Below, one piece after another: positions 8,407-14,756 of a DNA stretch of 47,380 nucleotides. This stretch comes from Thermoanaerobaculia bacterium. GTDB lineage: Bacteria; Acidobacteriota; Thermoanaerobaculia; Gp7-AA8. How positions within the stretch are numbered: the first letter of the stretch is position 1; every line of letters begins with the position of its first letter. Both the position numbers and the translations under genes were made by a program. The notes beneath the pieces were generated by a model. It was not told the DNA's origin, ran no database searches, and worked only from the letters and a program-made list of their open reading frames with translations. The stretch spans positions 1 to 47,380 of the forward strand of contig JADGNY010000044.1 of assembly GCA_017883235.1 (NCBI GenBank), given 5' to 3'.

Positions 8407-8439
8407 AGTGGCGGACCAAACCTCGGTCCGCCACTCTTT
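8407..8439. terminator. Intrinsic terminator between convergent genes
   Basis: AGTGGCGGACC (8407-8417) and GGTCCGCCACT (8425-8435) form a perfect 11-bp stem with a 7-nt loop, followed by CTTT on the plus strand. It separates the CAP gene from the convergent secreted-protein gene. Confidence 0.8.
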
Positions 8440-8448
8440 GGCATGTGT

Positions 8449-9273
8449 TTAGTGCGGTGAAATGACCGTGACGTGCTGCGTGTCGTTGTTCGTCACTGAC
8501 ACGAAACTCCAGAACCGGAGACCGGTCGTGAGGGATGTTACCTCGATGCGAATGCGGTCGACGTTTTGAAGCTCCGGCAGTATTCCGACGTTTGAGATTT
8601 CCGCGTAACCCAAATCAAATAGCGGAGTTTCACTGCGCTGTTCAGTTGTGAGCTGGACGGTGCGTTCAGCCAGGAGCGGGTCAATCGAGGGAGGGTTGAA
8701 AACGTCCGTGGTTGTTTCGGTCGCAGGATTCACGCGATAGAAGCGAACGCGCACGGCCGCGCCCGGTCTCGCATCGACGTCATAGATCCGCAGGGTTTGC
8801 CGGAATGCAGCGCCGATGGGTACGTCAAGCAGATTCAGCGTACTTTGGTAGAGACCCTTTTCGCGGACGACCGGTACTTCCGTGCCCCAGGTCTGGCTTT
8901 GGCGCGAGACATCCTGCACGCGGAGATGAACCTCGACGTTATCAGAGTAGCGTCGATCAATCCGCAGAATGGCTCCCTGAGTAACGGCGCCGGGAACTAA
9001 TGAGGGATAGAAGGTTACGTTAGCCCGTGTAAAGTCGTGACCACAGAGAATCGGGCAACCGTGTGGGTAGGATGCATAACCTTGGATATCCACAGTATCC
9101 TGGCCAGTGTTGTTCAAGATTGAAACACGGGTTGTCCATTGTGAGCCGAACGCTCCCGGTAGCTGGCCGGTGATGACCACGGGCAGAAGAAGGCGTTCGT
9201 AGGACACAGCTTCGTCGGCAATGGCGGCAGGGCCGCAGAGAAGAGAGGCGACAACGATAGCAGTGAGGCGCAT
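8449..9273 (-). CDS. Secreted protein of unknown function
   Basis: This 274-aa protein has a signal peptide (about 1-19). The rest is beta-rich: VVITGQLPGAFGSQWTTRV, WTTRVSILNNTG and later alternating hydrophobic strands suggest one or two Ig-like or jelly-roll domains. Two cysteines in GCPILCGHD could form a disulfide. I do not recognise a catalytic motif. It lies downstream of, and on the same strand as, a subtilase C-terminal fragment, so it may once have been part of a secreted protease locus. Base composition is visibly less GC-rich than the flanking genes, consistent with transfer together with the insertion. Confidence 0.7.
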   Translation of the reverse strand: MRLTAIVVASLLCGPAAIADEAVSYERLLLPVVITGQLPGAFGSQWTTRVSILNNTGQDTVDIQGYASYPHGCPILCGHDFTRANVTFYPSLVPGAVTQGAILRIDRRYSDNVEVHLRVQDVSRQSQTWGTEVPVVREKGLYQSTLNLLDVPIGAAFRQTLRIYDVDARPGAAVRVRFYRVNPATETTTDVFNPPSIDPLLAERTVQLTTEQRSETPLFDLGYAEISNVGILPELQNVDRIRIEVTSLTTGLRFWSFVSVTNNDTQHVTVISPH

Positions 9274-9305
9274 GGAGTAATTCTCCTAAAGAGATTGGCT
9301 TAACC

Positions 9306-9554
9306 TTAGTCGAACGGAGAGATATAAGTGAGCAGGTTGTTTCGGCAAACGGTATGGGCGTCATCGACCCAATCGAAACAGCCCGGGCCGGTGGCGTGAT
9401 CATGGATGTAGTTCCAGATCTGAACGGGCGTCCAGCCAGGATGACCCTCGAGCAGCCGAGCGGCCATGCCCGTCACGATAGGTGCCGAATACGATGTCCC
9501 CAACAAGAAAAAAAGATTGGTCGGATCGCGGTAGCAGGTCGGTGACCGATCCAC
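9306..9554 (-). pseudogene. Truncated subtilase (peptidase S8), C-terminal fragment
   Basis: The 82-residue frame contains GTSYSAPIVTGMAARLL, the region around the catalytic serine of subtilisin-like proteases (GTSxxAP), and the following helix HPGWTPVQIWNYI. The aspartate and histidine parts of the triad are absent: similarity stops just upstream, near the boundary with the duplicated CAP sequence at about 9615. The fragment therefore lacks its 5' three quarters and cannot be active. It supports the idea that 8404-9615 was brought in as a piece of another locus. Confidence 0.75.
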
Positions 9555-9615
9555 GAAACTGAATGTTATTTGACCAGATAACGGATGTCAATAACTATTT
9601 CAGAGCATAGGTACA

Positions 9616-9770
9616 ACCGAGCTGGTCTTTGCCGGCTGGATGGAGTCGCCCGGCCACCGCGACAACATCCTTTCGCCGCATTTCGAAGATTGCGGCATCG
9701 CCATCATCGACGGGATGCCGATGCGGCGCGGGACGGGGAAGTCGATCGTGGTGATGTTCGGGGAGACGCG
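9616..9770 (+). pseudogene. CAP-domain gene fragment (155-bp direct repeat, copy 2)
   Basis: The segment encodes, without a start codon, the last fifty or so residues of the CAP protein, including GWMESPGHRDNILSPHF. It is a second copy of 8245-8399. It lies against the 3' end of the MoeB-like gene on the opposite strand. Confidence 0.85.
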
Positions 9771-9772
9771 GG

Positions 9773-10825
9773 CTACCTCTGTTGCCACGCGGTGAAACCA
9801 CCCCGCAGGTGTTTCGCGCGGGTGAGCCCAGCGTCACGCGCGATGTCGAGAGCACGCGCCGAACGGCCGCCGGTCTGGCAGTAGAAGACGATGTCGGCGT
9901 CGCGCGGTAGCTCGTCGAGGCGATTCGGCAGCTCGCCGAGCGGAATGTGGCGCGCGCCGTCGATGTGGCCTGCATCCCACTCGTACGGCTCGCGGACATC
10001 GACGGCGACCGCCCCTTCCGCGAGGTGCATGACCTCATGCAGGCTCGCGGGATTGCAGAACTGGTCGTAGTCGATGAGGCCGGTGATCGCCGCGTGTTGA
10101 TCGTGCTGTTCTTTCAGCCGCAACGTGCGGAACGACATCCGTAGCGCGTCGAAGAGCAGCAGGCGGCCGACGAGCGTCTCGCCGATTCGGGTGATCAACT
10201 TGATCGCTTCCGTCGCCTGAATCGTGCCGATGACGCCCGGCAATACGCCGAGGACGCCCCCTTCCGCGCATGACGGCACGAGGTGGGGCGGTGGCGGCTC
10301 CGGGTAGAGGCAGCGATAGCACGGCCCTTCCTCGGCCGAAAAAACGGAGGCCTGACCCTCGAAGCGGAAGATCGAGCCGTAGACGTTCGGCTTACCGAGG
10401 AGAACGCAGGCGTCGTTGACGAGATAGCGGGTGGCGAAATTGTCGGTGCCGTCGACGATCACGTCGTATCTCGCGATGATGGCAAGCGCGTTCTCCGATG
10501 TCAGCGCCGCGCTGTGCGTCTCGATAGCGATGTCGGGATTGAGATCCTGGAGCCGCGCCCGCGCCGCGTCGAGTTTCGGCCGCCCGACGTCCGAGGTGCC
10601 GTACAGAACCTGTCGATGGAGGTTGCTGGCATCGACATCGTCGAAGTCGACGAGACCGATGCGCCCGACACCCGCGGCGGCGAGATAGAGGCCTACCGGA
10701 CTGCCCAGCCCGCCTGCGCCGACGACCAGCACCGACCCTCCCTTGAGCTTTTCCTGTCCCGCCTCACCAACCTCGGGGAGGATGATGTGGCGTGCGTAGC
10801 GTGCGCGTTCGGAGGGGGTGAGCAT
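9773..10825 (-). CDS. MoeB/ThiF-type adenylyltransferase with C-terminal rhodanese domain (MoeZ-like)
   Basis: This 350-aa protein has an E1-like adenylylation domain with the nucleotide loop GAGGLGS (36-42), the R71/Q72 and K84 region, D127-type DGTDNF, zinc cysteines C169 and C172, and conserved C186 in PSCAEGG. A rhodanese domain follows (about 262-350) with active-site C316 in FYCQTGGRS. Such fusions activate sulfur-carrier proteins (MoaD, ThiS or CysO type) by adenylation and load sulfur. Only one cysteine (C257) is seen where the second zinc pair is usually found. ATG 10825 begins the standard MLTPSERARYARH N-terminus; the open frame beyond it is repeat DNA. The carrier protein is not in the window, so the pathway (molybdopterin, thiamine or cysteine) cannot be fixed. 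Confidence 0.9.
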   Translation of the reverse strand: MLTPSERARYARHIILPEVGEAGQEKLKGGSVLVVGAGGLGSPVGLYLAAAGVGRIGLVDFDDVDASNLHRQVLYGTSDVGRPKLDAARARLQDLNPDIAIETHSAALTSENALAIIARYDVIVDGTDNFATRYLVNDACVLLGKPNVYGSIFRFEGQASVFSAEEGPCYRCLYPEPPPPHLVPSCAEGGVLGVLPGVIGTIQATEAIKLITRIGETLVGRLLLFDALRMSFRTLRLKEQHDQHAAITGLIDYDQFCNPASLHEVMHLAEGAVAVDVREPYEWDAGHIDGARHIPLGELPNRLDELPRDADIVFYCQTGGRSARALDIARDAGLTRAKHLRGGFTAWQQR

Positions 10826-10918
10826 TGCGGTCTCGAAGTTTCGCGGTCTCGTGGTCTCGCGGTAGTTGAACTTGGGGGGGTTGCCGCGCGATCTCGCAAC
10901 CGCGAGACCGCGCAACCT
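10826..10918. repeat. Inverted-repeat element, GCGGTCTC type
   Basis: The left part repeats GCGGTCTCG at short spacing (10827-10864). The right part (10887-10918) carries the complement, GCAACCGCGAGACCGCGC. It lies between the MoeB-like gene and yqeY. A single arm of the same type is found at 2175-2201. Confidence 0.7.
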
Positions 10919-11367
10919 CACGCCGGCAACAGCCGGCTCACGATCTCCTGAATCTTCTTCCCATCAACCCTCCCCTTGTACCGGGCCGACGCTTCCTTCA
11001 TCACCTTGCCCATGTCTTTCTTCGACTGGGCGCCGGTCGAGGCGACGATCTCGCGGATTCCGGCCTCGATCTCCTCGTCGGTCAGCTCGGGAGGGAGCCA
11101 CGTTTTGAGCAGCTCCATCTCGCGGCGCTCTTTGTCAGCGAGCTCTGGGCGGTTGCCTTTCGTGTATTGCTCGATCGAATCCAAGCGCTGTTTGACTGCC
11201 TTGCGGATGACGGTCATGGCCTCTTCGTCGCTCAGCTCGTGGCCTGATTCGATCTGCTGGTATTTGAACGCCGACTGCAGCATGCGCAGCGTGGAAAGCC
11301 GCTCCGCGTCGCGCGCTTTCATTGCCGCCGTAAGCTCGGCGCGAATCGTCTCCGTCAATTGACCCAT
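10918..11367 (-). CDS. yqeY: GatB/YqeY domain protein
   Basis: This 149-aa protein matches the small all-helical YqeY family, homologous to the tRNA-binding tail of GatB. Marks are the N-terminal ELTAAMKARDAERLSTLRML, VIRKAVKQRLDSIEQY, LLKTWLPPELTDEEI and the C-terminal GRVDGKKIQEIV. Its precise function is unknown, though a role in tRNA-dependent amidation or translation quality has been suggested. The start has GAGGAG upstream. It is divergent from pyrE with only 39 bp between the start codons. The stop abuts the GCGGTCTC repeat element. Confidence 0.92.
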   Translation of the reverse strand: MGQLTETIRAELTAAMKARDAERLSTLRMLQSAFKYQQIESGHELSDEEAMTVIRKAVKQRLDSIEQYTKGNRPELADKERREMELLKTWLPPELTDEEIEAGIREIVASTGAQSKKDMGKVMKEASARYKGRVDGKKIQEIVSRLLPA

Positions 11368-11388
11368 CTTGCACTCACTCCTCGCGCC

Positions 11389-11398
11389 ATTCTATTCT
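11389..11398. promoter_or_regulatory. Overlapping divergent -10 boxes for yqeY and pyrE
   Basis: TATTCT (11393-11398, plus) lies 8 nt before the pyrE ATG, and TAGAAT (11394-11389, minus) lies upstream of yqeY. The two hexamers share two bases, so polymerase binding at one should exclude the other. Confidence 0.45.
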
Positions 11399-11406
11399 TG
11401 CCGGCC

Positions 11407-11976
11407 ATGCTCGATGTTGCCGCACTCCTGCGCGAAACGGGCGCATTGCTGACCGGTCACTTCCGTCTCTCCTCCGGCCTGCACAGCCCCGGCTACGTGC
11501 AATGCGCGCTCCTTCTCGAACATCCCCGCAATGCCAAAGCGATCGGTGAAGCGCTCGCGGTCAAGGCCTACACCTTTCTCCCCTCGAAGATCGTCGCGCC
11601 CGCCCTCGGCGGCGTGATCATCGGTTATACGGTCGCCGAAGCTCTTGACGTGCCTTTGATTTTCACCGAGCGGAAAGAGGGAGCGATGACGCTGCGGCGG
11701 GGTTTCCGAATCGCCCAGGGAGAGGCGATCGTGATCGTCGAGGACGTCGTGACCACCGGCAAGTCGACGCGCGAGACCGCGGCCGTAGTGGAATCCCTCG
11801 GCGGGTGGGTGGCCGGGTTCGCCTCGATCCTCAACCGCAGTGGATCTTTGAATCCGTTCGATGCGCCGTACGTTTCCTTGCTGGAACTGAACCTCGAAAC
11901 GTATGACGAAGCAAATTGCCCGCTGTGCGCGCGCGGCATCCCGATCGATTCACCGGGGTCGCGGTACTCACGGTGA
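11407..11976 (+). CDS. pyrE: Orotate phosphoribosyltransferase
   Basis: This 189-aa enzyme converts orotate and PRPP to OMP in pyrimidine synthesis. The PRPP loop VIVEDVVTTGKST (about 109-121) is intact, as are the early FRLSSGLHSPGYVQC substrate region and the flexible-loop segment FTERKEGAMTLRRGF. ATG 11407 gives the standard N-terminus and is preceded by TATTCT 8 nt away and no Shine-Dalgarno, so it may be leaderless. Length is normal. Confidence 0.95.
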   Translation: MLDVAALLRETGALLTGHFRLSSGLHSPGYVQCALLLEHPRNAKAIGEALAVKAYTFLPSKIVAPALGGVIIGYTVAEALDVPLIFTERKEGAMTLRRGFRIAQGEAIVIVEDVVTTGKSTRETAAVVESLGGWVAGFASILNRSGSLNPFDAPYVSLLELNLETYDEANCPLCARGIPIDSPGSRYSR

Positions 11977-12002
11977 TTGACCAACCGTCGCGATAAACTC
12001 GA

Positions 12003-12392
12003 ATGGTGAATATCGAGCTGATCACGGTACGTGGCAACGAGGCGGAGTTGCGTGTCGACGGACGCACGCACTTTGTGCCGTTCGTCATCGACGGAATGAC
12101 GATCAGCTTCTCCTACGACGGCGAGATCTGGTTCGTCGAGGCCCCTGAGAAGGGCTTGCGCGCGCGCGCCAGGCACCGCGATCACTCGATGAGTGCGCCG
12201 ATGCCGGGCGTGGTGTTGAAGATCCTTGTGGCGGTCGGTGACGAAGTGACCAAAGGCACTCCTCTCCTGATCCTCGAGGCCATGAAGATGGAGCACCAGC
12301 TCACCGCACCGTCCAACGGCATCGTCGCGTCGATCAACTGCAAGGAAGGGGAGCTTGTTCAACCTGGTTTGGATCTGGTGACGCTCTCATGA
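12003..12392 (+). CDS. Biotin carboxyl carrier protein (BCCP-type subunit)
   Basis: This 129-aa protein has a short beta-rich N-terminal region and a biotinyl domain at about 60-129 with the biotinylation motif EAMKMEH (K95). It resembles the C-terminal part of acyl-CoA carboxylase alpha chains (propionyl-, methylcrotonyl- or geranyl-CoA type) encoded as a separate protein. Its stop overlaps the HMG-CoA lyase start (ATGA), so the two are translationally coupled. That pairing points to leucine catabolism, as part of methylcrotonyl-CoA carboxylase. The carboxylase and carboxyltransferase subunits are not in this window. A biotin transporter (bioY) lies 10 kb away. Confidence 0.88.
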   Translation: MVNIELITVRGNEAELRVDGRTHFVPFVIDGMTISFSYDGEIWFVEAPEKGLRARARHRDHSMSAPMPGVVLKILVAVGDEVTKGTPLLILEAMKMEHQLTAPSNGIVASINCKEGELVQPGLDLVTLS

Positions 12393-13327
12393 AAATCACC
12401 CTCGATCACGTCGATGTCGTCGAAGTCGGCCCGCGCGACGGCCTGCAGAATGAGAAGGTCACGATCCCGACCGAGGCGAAGATCGATTACATCACCGCGC
12501 TGGCCGACGCCGGACTGCGTACGATCGAGGCGGGGGCGTTCGTCAGTCCGAAGTGGGTACCGCAGATGGCTGACACCGCCGAGGTCTATCGCAACATTCC
12601 GAAAGACCCGGGCGTCGACTATCCGGTGCTGGTGCCGAACCTCAAGGGGCTCGAGCGCGCCAGCGACGCCGGCGTGACGTCGATCGCCATCTTCACAGCG
12701 GCGTCCGAGACCTTCAACAAGCGCAACATCAACATGTCCATCGATGAGTCGTTCGAAAAGTACGCTCCGGTCGTGCAGCGCGCGCGCGGCGAGGGGATGC
12801 GCGTGCGCGGGTACGTCTCGACGGCGTTCGGCTGTCCCTACGAAGGCGACGTCGCGCCGGAGAAAGTGCTCGAGGTCTGCGCCCGGCTTCTCGACCTCGG
12901 ATGTTACGAAGTGTCGGTCGGCGACACGATCGGCGTCGGGACTCCGGTGCAGGTTCAGAGTGTGACCGGCATCCTGCTACAGGTGATTCCGCCGTCGAAG
13001 CTGGCGATGCACTTCCACGACACACGCGGGACCGCGCTGGCGAACACGCTGGCGGCGTTGGAGATGGGTATCGCCACCTTCGACGCTTCCTCGGGCGGTC
13101 TCGGCGGGTGTCCGTACGCCCCCGGCGCCAGCGGCAACATGGCCACCGAGGACCTCGTCTATATGCTCGAGAAGATGGGGATCGATACCGCCGTCGACCT
13201 CAAGCTCCTCGTGGCCGCCTCGCAGATCATCGCGCCGTATCTCGATCATCCGTTGCCGGGGCGTTATCTGCAGTCGTGTACGAAAGCCGGCGCGCCGGTC
13301 GCGCCGGCGAGCACAACCGTACATTAG
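12389..13327 (+). CDS. mvaB: Hydroxymethylglutaryl-CoA lyase
   Basis: This 312-aa TIM-barrel enzyme splits HMG-CoA into acetyl-CoA and acetoacetate, the last step of leucine degradation. It shows the N-terminal GPRDGLQNE with metal/substrate residues R16 and D17, the metal-binding HFH (H208, H210), and the signature GGLGGCPYAPGASGN with catalytic C241. ATG 12389 overlaps the end of the BCCP gene by 4 nt. The stop codon lies at the edge of a GGTTGTC repeat element. Confidence 0.95.
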   Translation: MKITLDHVDVVEVGPRDGLQNEKVTIPTEAKIDYITALADAGLRTIEAGAFVSPKWVPQMADTAEVYRNIPKDPGVDYPVLVPNLKGLERASDAGVTSIAIFTAASETFNKRNINMSIDESFEKYAPVVQRARGEGMRVRGYVSTAFGCPYEGDVAPEKVLEVCARLLDLGCYEVSVGDTIGVGTPVQVQSVTGILLQVIPPSKLAMHFHDTRGTALANTLAALEMGIATFDASSGGLGGCPYAPGASGNMATEDLVYMLEKMGIDTAVDLKLLVAASQIIAPYLDHPLPGRYLQSCTKAGAPVAPASTTVH

Positions 13328-13445
13328 CGGCGCTTCGCGCGTTGTCGGTTCTCAGTTGTCGGTTGTCTGGGCCGTGCGATCATGCTGCGCTCATGAGTCA
13401 GACCGAACCGACAACCGACAACCGACAACGCGCCGAAGGCGCACG
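13328..13445. repeat. Heptamer inverted-repeat element, GGTTGTC type, spanning a start codon
   Basis: The left arm (13338-13370) reads GTTGTCGGTT...GTTGTCGGTTGTC and the right arm (about 13403-13445) holds three complementary ACCGACA units followed by CGCGCCGAAGGCGC. The ATG of the thioesterase gene (13393) is in the loop, and its first 17 or so codons lie in the right arm. Confidence 0.8.
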
Positions 13446-13860
13446 TTGGGAAGACGGCTGGTACGTCGTTCCCTGGCAGGTCATCTTTCGGGACGTCGAT
13501 GCCTTCGGGCATGTCAACAATGCCGTCTACCTCACTTACTTCGAATGGGCGCGGGCGCAGCTGTGGTTCGCGCTGACCGGCGCGGCCGGAGTGCTGACCG
13601 ACATCGGCTTCATCGTGGCACGGGCCGAGATCGACTTCAAGCTGCAGATCGAGATGGAGCCGATCGAAATCTGTATCCGCATCGAAGGGATGCGTTAAAC
13701 GTCGTTCGACACCGTCTACGAGATCCGCAAGCGGCCGAACGGCATGGTGGCGGCTACGGGGAAGGTCGTGGTCGTGCTCTTCGATTGGAAGACGGAGACG
13801 AAGATGCCGATCAGCGACGAGCTGCGCCGGAAGGTGCAGGCCTTTCAGCAGGAAACGTGA
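13393..13860 (+). pseudogene. Acyl-CoA thioesterase (4HBT hot-dog fold) with in-frame stop
   Basis: The first 101 codons encode a 4-hydroxybenzoyl-CoA thioesterase-like domain: VIFRDVDAFGHVNNAVYLTYFEWAR carries the catalytic-type Asp and the HVNN motif (described by position 35-55). A TAA at 13696-13698 then interrupts the frame. Translation continues in the same frame for another 53 codons with the expected second half (TSFDTVYEIRKR, VVVVLFDW) to TGA 13858. The gene is therefore intact except for one nonsense codon, or the base call is wrong. The N-terminal residues (PTTDNRQRAEGA) come from the repeat element and are not part of the fold. Confidence 0.85.
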
Positions 13861-13929
13861 GGCGCATACGCCAGAAATCCATTTGATACACTCCGGTTCC
13901 TCAGATCACTACCGCCGCGGAGCTTCCTC

Positions 13930-14631
13930 GTGATTACCGGCTTCAACACCGACATCAAGCACAACGAGAAGGTCTTCCATATCCAGACCGAGGATAAGGG
14001 ACTCCAGAACCCGTATATCGAGTCGCTTGTCTACGTTGGCGGGGAGATCCTTGCTTCGAAAAAGACCTCGTACGCGGAGCAGGCCGGCGCGGGTGTCGAT
14101 GAGAAGTGGATCGGCAGTCTGATGGAGCAGCAGCATCGGACGATGATCGCGGCCATCAAGCGGGGGCGCTTCGATGCCGATGCCACGAAATCGACGGCTC
14201 GTCCGACGATGTCGCGGCCCTCGCCCGGTTCGACAGCCGTCGAGCCGCCGCCACCGCTGGTGATCGACGAGGAGAGGACTCTCGATCAGGTCATCATCGA
14301 CTACCTGGCGTCGGAAGCCGAGAGCGAGCATCTCGAGCTCTCGTTGTTGAACAGCACCGAATTCTATGCCGGCTCGGCGGTCGAGTTGCGCGTCGCGGCG
14401 AAGAAGAGCCTCTCGCAGAATCCGATCGCCGCGGCAGCGATCGAGGTGAAAGTCATCTCCACCATCGAGCCGCCGCGAGTCATCTTCCGCGGCAAAACCG
14501 CCGCCGACGGCACCGCCGTCGTCCGCTGCGAGATTCCTCCCTTCGCAGAGGGAACCGCCGCCATCATCATCTCCGCCCAGAGTCCAATCGGAAATGACGA
14601 GGTGAAGCAACTTGTGAAGAGGAAGAAGTGA
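13930..14631 (+). CDS. Conserved hypothetical protein
   Basis: This 233-aa cytoplasmic protein starts with GTG. The N-terminal 65 residues (ITGFNTDIKHNEKVFHIQTEDKG, in short a strand-rich FHIQTED core followed by GGEILASKKTSY) resemble a module I associate with acidobacterial and deltaproteobacterial hypothetical proteins. A Pro/Ser-rich linker (about 90-112) leads to a beta-rich C-terminal domain (about 128-225) that could be Ig-like (VIFRGKTAADGTAVVRCEIPPF). No enzymatic motif is visible. A TACACT box at 13887-13892 may be its promoter. A long GGGAGTC hairpin follows the stop codon. Confidence 0.75.
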   Translation: MITGFNTDIKHNEKVFHIQTEDKGLQNPYIESLVYVGGEILASKKTSYAEQAGAGVDEKWIGSLMEQQHRTMIAAIKRGRFDADATKSTARPTMSRPSPGSTAVEPPPPLVIDEERTLDQVIIDYLASEAESEHLELSLLNSTEFYAGSAVELRVAAKKSLSQNPIAAAAIEVKVISTIEPPRVIFRGKTAADGTAVVRCEIPPFAEGTAAIIISAQSPIGNDEVKQLVKRKK

Positions 14632-14634
14632 TTG

Positions 14635-14720
14635 AATCGGGAGTCGGGAGTCGGGGGTCGGGAGTCGGAGCTGAACCGCTATTCTCCGACCCCCGACCCC
14701 CGACTCCCGACCCCCGATTT
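14635..14720. repeat. Heptamer inverted-repeat element, GGGAGTC type
   Basis: The left arm has five GGGAGTC/GGGGGTC heptamers, the loop is about 13 nt, and the right arm has the complementary GACTCCC/GACCCCC heptamers. It could form a very stable hairpin between two plus-strand genes. A near copy is embedded in a coding region at 34648-34722. Confidence 0.88.
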
Positions 14721-14756
14721 CCTGTCACGCTCTCTGCATAGGCATCTCACTCCTCC

